A stretch of DNA of 64,000 nucleotides from Phylloscopus collybita. Lineage: Eukaryota > Chordata > Aves > Passeriformes > Phylloscopidae. The notes under the pieces are model-generated. The model was not told where the DNA came from. It did no database searches and saw only the letters and a list, made by a program, of their open reading frames with translations. Where the stretch lies: positions 4,092,001-4,156,000 of the forward strand of contig JAJNNQ010000077.1 of the NCBI GenBank assembly GCA_027886175.1. Direction: 5' to 3'. Position numbers and translations under genes: made by a program. Below are positions 11,530 through 21,529 of this stretch, piece by piece; position 1 is the stretch's first letter, and every line of letters begins with the position of its first letter.

Positions 11530-12115
11530 GAGGGATGTTGAAAAGGCCTTTGGTGTCAGGGCTGTTGAGAAGGCTGGGCAGTGTTGTTGTGAGAGCTCTC
11601 TCAAACCCCTTGGGAAGGGCAGAGCCATCCCAGAGGGTCCTGGGAACCTGGGAAAGGCAGACATGGAGCCAGTCTGCAACCAGGGCAGGGAGGGGATCTG
11701 GGAGAGTCCCAGCCTGGTCAGGCTCAGCAGGGAAGGGGATGTGGCAAATCCTCCTGCAGCCATTCCAGGCACTGGCAGGACAAGGCAGGGATTGCAGAAC
11801 CCAGGTGGGAGGGAAAAGAAGGGGATGTTGTGTGCCCAGACTTCAGCCAGGCCTGTGACACGGTCTGCTGTGGTCTCCTCAGAGCCAGACTGGAGAGAGC
11901 TGGGCTGAAGAAATGGAACATGGGCTGGGTGGGAATTTGGCTGAACAATGAGGGTCAAATATCATCCATGGTACAGAGTCCTCTTGGCAGCCACTGCCTG
12001 GTGACATCCTTCAGTGACCAGCCCTTGCCCACCACTGGGGAACATTTCTATTATCTCTACAATGGCATGAAATGCACTTTCAATTCTTTTGTGGATAATG
12101 CCAAATTGTAAGGAG
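11530..12115 (+). pseudogene. CR1 ORF2 reverse-transcriptase fragment
   Basis: The frame around 11835-11955 reads like the CR1 reverse transcriptase block DFSKAFDTV (here DFSQACDTV) followed by a WVGIWLNNEGQ-like stretch. After a frame change, a CTFNSFVDNAKL-like stretch matches the CR1 ADDTKL region. It is degraded, lacks the catalytic block and is inactive. The inverted copy is 28690-29275. Confidence 0.78.
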
Positions 12116-12217
12116 TCTGTGACCAAACTCATCCAGGTGATGGTTACTGAAAAACATAATTGGACATAATTGTGCTTTTCTTTCCTATGGGCAAGATGGC
12201 TGAGTTGAGACAGTTTG

Positions 12218-12930
12218 TGTCCTGGGTTGTGGAGCCGGGTTTTGTGTATTCTTTTTCCATTTGTTTGAAGGCCTGAGGCCTCATCTTAATAGGCCATTAG
12301 CACCTTCCCAGCCTGTACCTTCCCCTCCAGAGCGGTGCATCTGCATTTCTATTACCCTATTGTGAGATACATCTCATCCCCTGGCAGTGGGGTGGGGGGA
12401 GCAGGCAGTTTCTCTGGATAAACGGAGACTCACAGACACAAGAGCTGCTGGTTTTTCACCTGATTTTTCCCGGGACGAAGACCGGACTTCATCTCACCAG
12501 ACTCCATCTCACCATTCCTGGACCCACTCCTCATCATCACCAGACCCTCTCCTCACCACCACTGGATCTGCTTTTCCACAGAATCGTCTCTGCTCCAGCA
12601 GAATCACGTCTGCTACTTCAGAAGCACTCACTTTTGGACTGCTCTCAACATCCTGAATCACAGGGTCAGGTTCTGGCTCTGACTCTGTCAGGGTTTTCCA
12701 AAATTGTTGTTTATTTGTTTGTTTGCTTGTTTGGGTCAGTGGTTTTGTTTCCTATTACATTTGTATTGTTGATATTCTTAGTAAAGGACTGTTATTCCTA
12801 TCCCCAAAATCTTTGCCTGAGAGCCCTTGATTGCAAAATTATAATTTGGAGGGGTGTGAGGTGTTTGCATTCTCCATTCTAGGGGAACCCCAGTTTCCCT
12901 GGCAGAAACCTGTCTTTCCAAACCAAGACA
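12218..12930 (+). repeat. 5' LTR of ERVL provirus (713 bp)
   Basis: Begins TGTCCTGGGTTGTGGAG and ends CCAAACCAAGACA. The first ~190 and last ~350 bases match the 3' LTR, but the centre (about 12400-12580) is unrelated to it. It does match the centre of the LTR at 59433-60149, so it belongs to a different LTR subtype from its partner. Confidence 0.93.
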
Positions 12931-12935
12931 GATTT

Positions 12936-12954
12936 TGGCGCCCAAGGGTGGGGC
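12936..12954 (+). promoter_or_regulatory. Primer-binding site, tRNA-Lys1,2-like
   Basis: TGGCGCCCAAGGGTGGGGC lies five bases after the 5' LTR. It matches the PBS used with tRNA-Lys1,2 except that one base (C) is replaced by GG in the middle. Confidence 0.7.
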
Positions 12955-13020
12955 ACGAGGGCATTGAGAGAGAGGAATAACAGTTCTTGGGTATTAGATA
13001 AAAGCCCACTGGCCAGAATA

Positions 13021-14511
13021 ATGTGGTCTAGCTTTCCCTGGTTTGGGTGGCACGTGGTGGTGGCTGTATTTCTGCCATTTGCTACTCCTTATGTAAATAT
13101 GGGTCCTATGACTAAGGCTACTGTGGCTGGCATCCAGTTTATTTTGTGGATTAATAAGGTGAGAAATTCATGGATTTTTAACTTCCTCTGGAAAGCAAGC
13201 ACATGGATTCATAGCTATCATAGGCTAACTCTGTGCTTCTGGGGTTACATTAACAATGGTACCTATTGTAAGGAAATGGCACCGGGGGAAATTTTCTCCC
13301 AGCCCTTCACACAGTTTTTTGGGTCCACCCCACCAGTTTTTGAAGGGTTGAAATCTCTGAGTGCTAATGATATCATACAGTGGCTTGTGTTGCTGGTATG
13401 CCTGTTCTGTTTGGCATTCAGAGATAAGGGGAAATTGGCCTGGGTAAGCACCTTAATAAGTACCCCAGAGAATAAGAATGCAGCCCAAGAGCCCGCTCCT
13501 GCCCCACAGCCTGCCTCAGAGATAAACCACCCGGTTTGGGTGGGGGCTCTGATGAAGGAGATGCAGGAGAAGATGGGCCAGATGCTGAGGGAGTACATTT
13601 CCCCAGCTAGTGGGAAATCCTTCCCCTGCCCTGACAAAAGAGAGTCTGATGGTGCAGCAATGAAACCCACAGAGATTACAACTGCTCAGGTCCCAGCTGA
13701 ACCACAGGGGCAGTCACAGCCAGCGGCAGTTGCCCCTGTGGAAACAAAGAAATCTAAGGTGAAAACAGCAAACCCAGACAATAAGAAAGGAGGGCCCTCT
13801 CAATCTGCAGGGGAATCACATGTTCAGATCATCACCGAGTCCCTGTCGTATGAAAGTCTCCGTAACCTGCAAAAAGATATTGTACGGTGGGGGCGTGAGG
13901 CTTACACAGCCTGGCTACTTCAGGTTTGGGACCTCATGGGTACTGGTGTGCAATTGGACAGTGGTGAGGCAAGGAATTTGGGACCCTTGACCCAGGACTC
14001 AGGTATAAATCAGGTATTTGTAAGAGAGCCAGGACCCCTTTCCCTTTGGGAGCGGCTTTTAATGAGTGTGAGAGAGAGATTTATCCACAAAGAAAGAATG
14101 CAGGAGCACCACCATAGAATGCGCTGGAAAACTCTGGAGGAAGGGATCCAACAGCTGAGGGAAGTGGCGGTGCTGGAGGTACTTTTTGGGAGGAGTGGAC
14201 AGCATGATAATGACCCTGACAAGGTTAAATGCACAGGGCAGATGTTGTGGAATCTGGCAAATCTGGGGCCATCTCAGTACACCACCTTTATTGCAACAAT
14301 TAATGCTGAGGACAATCGAGAGACAGTGGGGTCTGTTGCCAATAAGCTTAGGAATTATGAAAGTATGATCAATGGCCCGATGCAGGCTCATATCTCTGCC
14401 GTGGTTAAAGAACTCAAAGAAGAGATAAGGGGGGTGAGGGAGGAGATGAGGACAAACAGTTCCAATGTGGCACCAGTGCGAGTCACAGGCCCCAGAGTTA
14501 GAGCCCAATGA
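13021..14511 (+). CDS. gag: ERVL gag
   Basis: Structural polyprotein of the provirus, about 496 residues from the first ATG at 13021; the frame is open further upstream but without ATG. Hydrophobic stretches lie near residues 12-26 and 119-133, then a Pro/Lys-rich linker (about 150-275), a helical capsid-like part and a charged coiled-coil-like end (VKELKEEIRGVREEM). No CCHC knuckle is visible. TGA at 14509-14511 ends it, but the same frame is open again to TAG at 14779-14781 (pieces ADLWFYLRDHGEDM, SVLAARVCELKERNN), so the stop may be premature and the native protein about 90 residues longer. Pol starts in the -1 frame relative to that extension. Confidence 0.75.
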   Translation: MWSSFPWFGWHVVVAVFLPFATPYVNMGPMTKATVAGIQFILWINKVRNSWIFNFLWKASTWIHSYHRLTLCFWGYINNGTYCKEMAPGEIFSQPFTQFFGSTPPVFEGLKSLSANDIIQWLVLLVCLFCLAFRDKGKLAWVSTLISTPENKNAAQEPAPAPQPASEINHPVWVGALMKEMQEKMGQMLREYISPASGKSFPCPDKRESDGAAMKPTEITTAQVPAEPQGQSQPAAVAPVETKKSKVKTANPDNKKGGPSQSAGESHVQIITESLSYESLRNLQKDIVRWGREAYTAWLLQVWDLMGTGVQLDSGEARNLGPLTQDSGINQVFVREPGPLSLWERLLMSVRERFIHKERMQEHHHRMRWKTLEEGIQQLREVAVLEVLFGRSGQHDNDPDKVKCTGQMLWNLANLGPSQYTTFIATINAEDNRETVGSVANKLRNYESMINGPMQAHISAVVKELKEEIRGVREEMRTNSSNVAPVRVTGPRVRAQ

Positions 14512-14774
14512 CCCCCAGCTCGAGAGAGAGGGTACACCCCAAGAGCTGACCTGTGGTTTTATCTGCGTGACCATGGGGAAGACATGGGAATGTGGGATGG
14601 GAAACCCACTTCTGTCCTGGCAGCACGGGTGTGTGAGCTCAAGGAGAGGAACAATCGCCAAGGGGGATCTACGAAAATGAAAGTAGCCTCAGCCTCCTAT
14701 AACCAAGCTGCCAATGCTGTGTTGAATCCCCTTGAAGGAACCTCTAGTATGTATGCTCAGGAAGGGGATAACCA

Positions 14775-17700
14775 GTGCTAGAGGACCCTGCCTCTAGCCA
14801 GGTAGAGGAAAGGGATAATCGGATCTATTGGACTGTGTGGATCCGATGGCCTGGCACATCCGACCCACAAAAATACACGGCTTTGGTTGACACTGGTGCC
14901 CAATGTACCCTGATGCCATCAGGGTATGTAGGAACAGAACCCATTTCTATTTCTGGGGTGACAGGAGGGTCCCAGCAGCTGACTGTAGTGGAAGCCGAAG
15001 TGAGTTTAACTGGGAATGGGTGGCAGAAACACCCCATTGTGACTGGCCCAGAGGCCCCGTGCATCCTCGGCATAGACTATCTCAGAAATGGATATTTCAA
15101 AGACCCAAAAGGATATCGTTGGGCTTTTGGAGTAGCTGCTGTAGAGACGGAAGAGATCAAACAACTGAATACCTTGCCTGGTCTCTCAGATGACCCTTCT
15201 GCTGTGGGACTGCTAAGAGTTGAAGAACAACAGGTACCAATTGCCACAGCAACAGTGCACCGTCGGCAATACCTCACTGACAGAGACTCTGTGACCCCGA
15301 TCCATGAGATGATTCGTAAACTGGAGAGCCAAGGGGTGGTCAGTAAGGCTCATTCACCTTTTAACAGCCCCATCTGGCCTGTGCGTAAGCCCAGTGGGGA
15401 ATGGAGACTGACAGTGGATTACCGTGGCCTGAATGAGGTCACACCACCACTGAGCGCTGCTGTGCCAGACATGTTGGAGTTGCAGTATGAGCTGGAGTCC
15501 AAGGCAGGAAAGTGGTACGCGACCATTGACATTGCCAATGCCTTCTTCTCCATTCCTGTGGCAGCAGAGTGCAGACCCCAGTTTCCTTTCACCTGGAGGG
15601 GTGTGCAGTACACCTGGAATCAGTTGCCCCAGGGGTGGAAGCACAGTCCCACCATCTGCCATGGACTGATCCAGGATGCACTGGAAAAGGGTGAGGCTCC
15701 GGACCATCTACAGTACATAGATGACATCATTGTGTGGGGGAACACGGCAATGGAAGTCTTTGAGAAAGGAGAGAAGATCATCCAAATTCTCCTGGAAGCC
15801 GGTTTCGCCATCAAGAAGAGCAAAGTCAAGGGACCTGCCCAAGAGATCCAGTTCCTGGGAGTGAAGTGGCAAGATGGACGGCGTCAGATTCCCACTGAGG
15901 TCATCAATAAGATCACCGCCATGTCCCCACCGACCAACAAGAAGGAAACACAAGCTTTCCTAGGGGCCATTGGCTTTTGGAGGATGCACATCCCTGAGTA
16001 CAGTCAGATTGTGAGCCCTCTCTACCTGGTTACCCGCAAGAAGAACGATTTCCACTGGGGCCCAGAACAGCAACACGCCTTTGCCCAGATCAAGCAGGAA
16101 ATCGCACATGCAGTAGCCCTTGGCCCAGTCAGGACAGGACCAGAGGTAAAGAATGTGCTCTACTCTGCAGCCGGGAGCCATGGTCCGTCCTGGAGTCTGT
16201 GGCAGAAGGTGCCAGGTGAGACTCGAGGCCGGCCACTGGGATTCTGGAGCCGAAGCTACAGAGGGTCTGAAGCCAATTACACTCCCACAGAGAAGGAGAT
16301 CTTGGCCGCCTACGAAGGAGTTCAAGCTGCCTCAGAGGTGATTGGCACTGAAGCACAACTCCTCCTGGCACCCCGACTACCGCTGCTGGGGTGGATGTTT
16401 AAATGAAAGGTTCCCTCCACCCACCATGCTACCGATGCCACATGGAGCAAATGGATCGCCCTCATCACTCAGCGCGCCCGTATTGGTAACCCGAATCGCC
16501 CTGGGATTTTGGAAGTAATCACCAACTGGCCAGAAGCTGAGAACTTCAGTCTCACTGACGAAGAAGAACAAGTAACCCGGGCTGAAGAAGCTCCACCATA
16601 CAACCAACTGCCAGCAGAAGAAACACGCTACGCTCTTTTCACTGACGGTTCCTGTCGCATCGTAGGGATGAACCGGAAGTGGAAAGCAGCCGTATGGAGC
16701 CCCACACGACAGGTTGCACACGCCACTGAAGGAGAAGGTGGGTCAAGCCAGCTTGCTGAACTCAAAGCTGTTCAATTGGCCCTGGACATTGCTGAAAGAG
16801 AGAAGTGGCCGAAGCTCTACCTCTACACTGATTCGTGGATGGTGGCTAATGCTCTGTGGGGCTGGCTGGAAAGGTGGAAAAAAGCCAACTGGCAGCGTAG
16901 GGGAAAACCAATCTGGGCTGCTGATGAGTGGAAGGACATTGCCATCAGGGTAGGGAAAATACCTGTGAAAGTCCGTCATGTGGATGCCCATGTCCCCAAG
17001 AGTCGGGCTAATGAGGAGCACCGGAACAACGAGCAAGTAGATCAAGCTGCGAGGATAAAGGTATCCAAGGTAGACTTGGATTGGCAACACAAGGGAGAGT
17101 TGTTCCTAGCTCGGTGGGCCCATGATGCTTCAGGTCATCAGGGCAGAGATGCCACCTATAAGTGGGCACGAGACCGAGGGGTGGATCTAACCATGAACAG
17201 TATTTCACAGGTTATCCACGACTGTGAGACGTGTGCTGCCATCAAGCAGGCCAAGCGGGTGAAGCCCCTCTGGTACGGTGGACGGTGGTCCAAGTACAAG
17301 TATGGGGAGGCCTGGCAGATTGATTACATCACTCTGCCCCAAACCCGCCAAGGCAAGCGCTACGTGCTGACCATGGTGGAAGCCACCACTGGGTGGCTGG
17401 AGACCTATCCTGTGCCTCATGCCACCGCCCGGAACACCATCCTGGGCCTGGAAAAACAAGTCCTGTGGAGACATGGCACCCCTGAGAGGATTGAGTCGGA
17501 CAACGGGACTCATTTCAAGAACAGCCTCATAAACACCTGGGCTAAGGAACACGGCATTGAATGGATATATCACATCCCTTATCATGCACCAGCTGCCGGG
17601 AAAGTTGAACGGTGCAATGGACTGCTTAAGACCACCCTGAAAGCACTTGGCGGGGGGACCTTCAGAAATTGGGAAGTGAACTTAGCAAAGGCCACCTGGA

Positions 17701-17963
17701 TGGTCAACACCCGAGGGTCTATTAATCGAGCTGGTCCTGCCCAGTCTACCCCTTTGCACACAGTGGATGGAGACAAAGTCCCTGTAGTACATATGAGAGG
17801 TATCTTAGGAAAGACTGTTTGGGTAAACCCCACCTTGGGCAAAGGTGAACCCACCCGTGGGATTGTTTTTGCTCAAGGACCTGGTAACACTTGGTGGGTG
17901 ATGCAGAAAGATGGGAAAACCAGTTGTGTACCACAGGAAAACCTAATCCTGAGTGAGAACTGA
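14775..17963 (+). pseudogene. pol: ERVL pol with one in-frame stop
   Basis: Protease, reverse transcriptase, RNase H and integrase in one frame. Protease motif DTGA is near residues 39-42. Reverse transcriptase shows TVDYRGLNE, LPQGWKHSP and YIDD near 314-317. TGA at 16404-16406 interrupts the frame before RNase H, which resumes with TDGS near 624 and acidic partners. Integrase has an HHCC-type finger (HDASGH, CETC) and the D,D,E core (QIDYITLP, ESDNGTHFKN, GKVERCNG). The start is in the -1 frame just before the gag-frame TAG, with no ATG, as expected for frameshift expression. Apart from the stop the frame is intact, which suggests a fairly young element. No env follows. Confidence 0.92.
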
Positions 17964-18026
17964 GTGTGAGGGTTCATTCTGTATAGTGGAGTTTATTAAT
18001 TTAGGTATGATACAGATGGTAATAGA

Positions 18027-18042
18027 ATAAGGGGTGGAACGT
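18027..18042 (+). promoter_or_regulatory. Polypurine tract of ERVL provirus
   Basis: Purine-rich AATAAGGGGTGGAA immediately before the 3' LTR. The matching tract next to the ERVL fragment LTR (minus strand, about 60150-60165) supports the LTR boundary. Confidence 0.75.
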
Positions 18043-18709
18043 TGTCTTGGGTTGTGGAGCTGGGTTTTGTGTATTCTATTTACATCTGTTTTGGGGCCTG
18101 ATGACCCACCTTGATAGGCCATTGTTACCTTCCCCAGCCTGTGCGGTGCATTTGCATTTCTATACATCTCATGCCCTGGCGGTGGGGGGTGGGGGGGAGG
18201 GGAGGTGGCCGGGTGGGGTCGGTGCTGCTCCGTTGCAGGAGCGGGGTGCGCGGCGCTTCCTTCGCGGCGGTGTGGGAAGAGCTTCTTTGTCTCCGGTGCT
18301 CGTCATCTGGTCTCCCTCCTGGCCGTCCCTGAACCGGTTTCGTCGCAGAATCATCTCTGCTCCAACAGGATCACGTCTGCCACTCCAGAAGTGTTTGGAC
18401 TGTTTACGTTTGGACTGTTATCAACATCCTGAATCACAGGGTCAGATTGAAACTCTGACTTTGTCAGGGTTTTCTTCTAAAATTATTGTTTATTTGTTTA
18501 TTTGTTTGTTCGGTTGGGTGGTTTTGTTTCCTATCATATTTGTATTGTTAAACCTCCTAGTAAAGAACTGTTATTCCTATTCCCAACATCTTCGCCTGAG
18601 AGCCCTTGATTGCAAAATTATAATTCGTCGGGGTGCGAGGGGTTGGTATTCTCCATCCTAGGGGAACCTCAGTTTCCCTGGCAGATACCTGTCTTTCCAA
18701 ACCAAGACA
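18043..18709 (+). repeat. 3' LTR of ERVL provirus (667 bp)
   Basis: Begins TGTCTTGGGTTGTGGAG and ends CCAAACCAAGACA. The central GC-rich part (about 18180-18340) has no counterpart in the 5' LTR. Since both LTRs of one provirus are copied from one template, this mismatch marks recombination. Confidence 0.93.
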
Positions 18710-20239
18710 ATCATCAAAGGAATCTTTGTACATCTACAGAGACTCCAGAATTGTAACTTTGGGTGGTCAGTCTCTCTGCTGGGAGGCTCCTCAAGGGCCT
18801 TCAGCCCCTCCTCAGCCCTGGACAGCAGCAGCAGCAGCATCACCTTTGCAGGGCCCAGCAGGGCTCTCCTGAACTGCCCTTGCCCAGCTGCAGACAGAGC
18901 CTGCCCCAGCCAGGGCCCTGCAGACAGGCAGGTTTCTGTAGGGCCGGGCCCAGGGCACAGAGGCTGGGATGGGCTCTGTCAGCGCTGGCAGGGACAAGGC
19001 TCCTCTCAGGAGGGAAATGTCCAGGCCCAGGGAGATGCTGAGGGAAGGAGAGGGGGCTGAAGAGAGCAGTGCTGGGGGCAGGAGGGCACTGTGGGTGTGT
19101 GGGAGGTGCCGTGCACAGCTGGGCACGGGAACACTGTCCTGAGTGCCCGGCTGTCTCTGCCCTGCCCTCCCAGGCACAGCCCCACCACATCTTCTCTTGG
19201 TTCTGCACTGCCCTGAGATTGTCCCTGTCATCTGGTGCTCTCAGGGAGGCTCTGGCATTGGCAGCAGCTGAGTCAGGCACTGCCCTTGGGATTGCTGCCA
19301 GGCAGCTGTGGCCATGGCCATGGGGTGTCCAAGCTTCCCTGGGAGCTGTGGGGCTGTGGGCAGAGCAGTCCATGGGAAAGGGGAATGGGCTGAGCCCCCT
19401 CCCTGAGATCCCATCATGGGCACACCCAGGGATCTCCTGGCTGTGTCCTTGCAAGCTCTGAGCTGCCCTCCTGGCTGCAAATCTGTGCCAGAGCCCCTTG
19501 GAGTTCCCTGAATGTGCCCCGGGGAAGTGCAGAGATGCCAGAGCTGAGGAAATGCTGCTGGGTTTGCCAAGGGAGCCGTGGGTGTCCTTGGCAGAAGGGG
19601 GTGCTGAGACCTTGCCCAGAGCCCTTTGGAGAGGGTGAGACATTGAGGGATCCCTCTGCTCTGGGCAGGGTCTGGTTTATCCCAGGGTGACCCAGGAGTG
19701 TGACTGTGCTCTGACTGCAGCCAAAGCTGCAACCCCAGGGCAGGTGGGAACAAGCCCATCCAGCCCCTCACCTTGCCCAAGGCACAGGGAATCCTTTGCC
19801 TCTCACATCTCTCAGTGGCAAATTCTGAGGGCAGCAGAAATGCTGGGGATTTCTGACCTCAGAGAACCAGGAATGATTTTGGGAAGGAAAAAATCCTAAA
19901 ACCAACTCCAGCCTTTTTTTTATTTAAGACTAGGGTTTTCAGATGCTACTGAGAATTTCTGCATTAGGAGTGATTCCCCTGAAAAATCCTGAATATCCAG
20001 CCTGTCCCTGGGCCACAAGGCCACAAACCCAGGGCAGCAGGGCAGGGATGGCTCCTGGAGAGCCCCCACACACAGGCCTGGTTGCTCCTGGTGCACTCAG
20101 AGAGCACAGCTGGAGCTCAGGCAGGGACCTGGGTGAAGCTTTTCCCAGAGCAGGAACAAGGGTGGGTGAGGCACAGTGGGACAGTGGACAGGGAATGTCC
20201 CATTTTTGGCCAAAAGCAGCCTCTGCTGACTTGTCCCTG

Positions 20240-20258
20240 TCCTTTCTCCATGAACAGG
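20240..20258 (+). promoter_or_regulatory. Likely splice acceptor of receptor coding exon
   Basis: A pyrimidine-rich run ends TCCATGAACAG at 20257, 23 bases before the receptor ATG. Olfactory receptor coding exons are usually preceded by an intron and a noncoding 5' exon. The same acceptor is conserved in C'. Confidence 0.6.
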
Positions 20259-20280
20259 TGCCCATGGGTAGCCAGAGCAT

Positions 20281-21213
20281 ATGTCCAACAGCAGCTCCAT
20301 CAGCCACTTCCTCCTGCTGGCATTGGCAGACAGGCGGCAGCTGCAGCTCCTGCACTTCTGCCTCTTCCTGGGCATCTCCCTGGCTGCCCTCCTGGGCAAC
20401 GGCCTCATCATCAGCGCCGTAGCCTGCGGCCACCACCTGCACAGCCCCATGTTCTTCTTCCTGCTCAACCTGGCCCTCACTGACCTGGGCTCCATCCTAA
20501 CCACTGTCCCCAAAGCCATGCACAATTCCCTCTGGGACACCAGGAACATCTCCTACACAGGATGTGCTGCTCAGGTCTTTATGTTTTTGTTTTTCATCTC
20601 AGCAGAGTTTTCCCTGCTGACCATCATGTGCTACGACCGCTACGTGTCCATCTGCAAACCCCTGCACTACGGGACCCTCCTGGGCAGCAGAGCTTGTGCC
20701 CACATGGCAGCAGCTGCCTGGGCCAGTGCCTTTCTCTATTCACTGCTGCACACAGCTAATACATTTTCCCTGCCCCTGTGCCATGGCAATGCCCTGGGCC
20801 AGTTCTTCTGTGAAATCCCACACATCCTCAAGCTCTCCTGCTCACACTCCAACTTCAGGGAACTTTGGCTTCTTGCTGTTAGTGCCTGTTTGGCACTTGG
20901 CTGTTTTGTGTTCATAGTTTTCTCCTATGTGCAGATCTTCAGGGCTGTGCTGAGGATTCCCTCTGAGCAGGGACGGTACAAAGCCTTTTCCACCTGCCTC
21001 CCTCACCTGGCCGTGCTCTCCCTGCTTGTCAGCACCTCATTTTTTGTCTACCTGAAGCCTCCCTCCATGTCCTCCCCATCCCTGGATCTGGCCCTGTCAG
21101 TTCTGTACTCGGTGGTGCCTCCAGCCCTGAACGCCCTCATCTACAGCCTGAGGAACCAGCATCTGAAGGCTGAAGTGTGGAGACTGATCACTGGACAATT
21201 TCAGAAACATTAA
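20281..21213 (+). CDS. Olfactory receptor, family 14 (avian gamma-c) type
   Basis: Intact single-exon class A GPCR of 310 residues, the usual length for the family. Visible hallmarks are an N-glycosylation site at the N-terminus (NSS), GN in TM1 (LLGNGLI), PMFFFLLNLALTDL in TM2, Cys at the TM3 start, MCYDRYVSICKPLHY in place of the usual MAYDRYVAIC, KAFSTCLPHL in TM6 and LNALIYSLRN in TM7. It would act in olfactory neuron cilia through G-olf. The start ATG lies 23 bases after a splice acceptor, and a polyadenylation signal lies 31 bases after the stop. The paralogue at 51879-52814 differs at about 33 positions, mostly after residue 100. Family 14 assignment is by overall resemblance and not by tree. 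Confidence 0.93.
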   Translation: MSNSSSISHFLLLALADRRQLQLLHFCLFLGISLAALLGNGLIISAVACGHHLHSPMFFFLLNLALTDLGSILTTVPKAMHNSLWDTRNISYTGCAAQVFMFLFFISAEFSLLTIMCYDRYVSICKPLHYGTLLGSRACAHMAAAAWASAFLYSLLHTANTFSLPLCHGNALGQFFCEIPHILKLSCSHSNFRELWLLAVSACLALGCFVFIVFSYVQIFRAVLRIPSEQGRYKAFSTCLPHLAVLSLLVSTSFFVYLKPPSMSSPSLDLALSVLYSVVPPALNALIYSLRNQHLKAEVWRLITGQFQKH

Positions 21214-21243
21214 ACTGCTGGCCAGATTGTGTAAATCACTTGC

Positions 21244-21249
21244 AATAAA
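21244..21249 (+). terminator. Polyadenylation signal of olfactory receptor
   Basis: AATAAA 31 bases after the receptor stop codon, conserved in the paralogous copy. Confidence 0.6.
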
Positions 21250-21529
21250 AGTCATCTTTTATAGCACTTGTTGGTTGGTTGTGGGTTTTTCCCGCTGTTA
21301 GGTTTTCAACATTGTCCACAAAGCAAGCCATTGTTTGCGCCATTTCTCATTTTGATTTTCTCAACCTTCGCTGTTGCCCCACATTGTGTCAAGGAGGAGC
21401 TGTGCTCTCAGTGTGTCTAAATGAACTAAAGCATCTACCAGCAATGTTTTTACCAGAGACCCCCCCTTTGGTTCCCTTCTCTAGAGCTGGAGCAGTAATG
21501 TCTGTGTGCAGAGGTGGGGGCAGGGCAGG

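Larger units (their letters stand above)
3299..12217. repeat. Arm B of large inverted repeat
   Basis: Recurs in reverse complement at 28584-35220. Coordinates sum to about 38520-38555 over 3299-8974 and to about 40803 over 11300-12217, because the right arm lacks about 2.3 kb (8975-11300). Sequence match ends sharply at 3299 (right partner 35220) and at 12217 (right partner 28584), the latter being the ERVL insertion point. Contents: CR1, D array, LTR remnants, an env remnant and GC-rich spacer. Confidence 0.93.
12218..18709 (+). mobile_element. ERVL-type (class III) provirus with mismatched flanks
   Basis: Full provirus layout: 5' LTR, primer-binding site, gag, pol (protease, reverse transcriptase, RNase H, integrase), purine tract, 3' LTR, and no env. 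Absence of env, the YIDD reverse transcriptase and the gag type fit class III. Both LTRs run TGTC to GACA. The five bases before it (GTTTG) and after it (ATCAT) do not match. The left flank is homologous to 28584 onward and the right flank to 54348, two different loci. It therefore looks like a recombinant between two insertions, or an assembly join. Confidence 0.93.
18710..21280. repeat. Block C, inverted partner of 51805-54348
   Basis: Coordinates sum to about 73058-73081 with C'. Match starts exactly at the ERVL 3' LTR edge and fades just after the receptor polyadenylation signal. It consists of a GC-rich upstream stretch (18710-20257) and the olfactory receptor. A 267-codon minus-strand frame (18840-19643) is open in both copies but has no recognisable domain. 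Confidence 0.92.

Noticed and set aside
12964..13020. Upstream start for ERVL gag
   Set aside because: The frame is open but the first codon is TTG; the first ATG is 13021.
18840..19643. 267-codon minus-strand frame conserved in C' (53415-54218)
   Set aside because: Conservation follows from recent duplication of the block; the differences are not visibly biased to silent sites and no domain is present.
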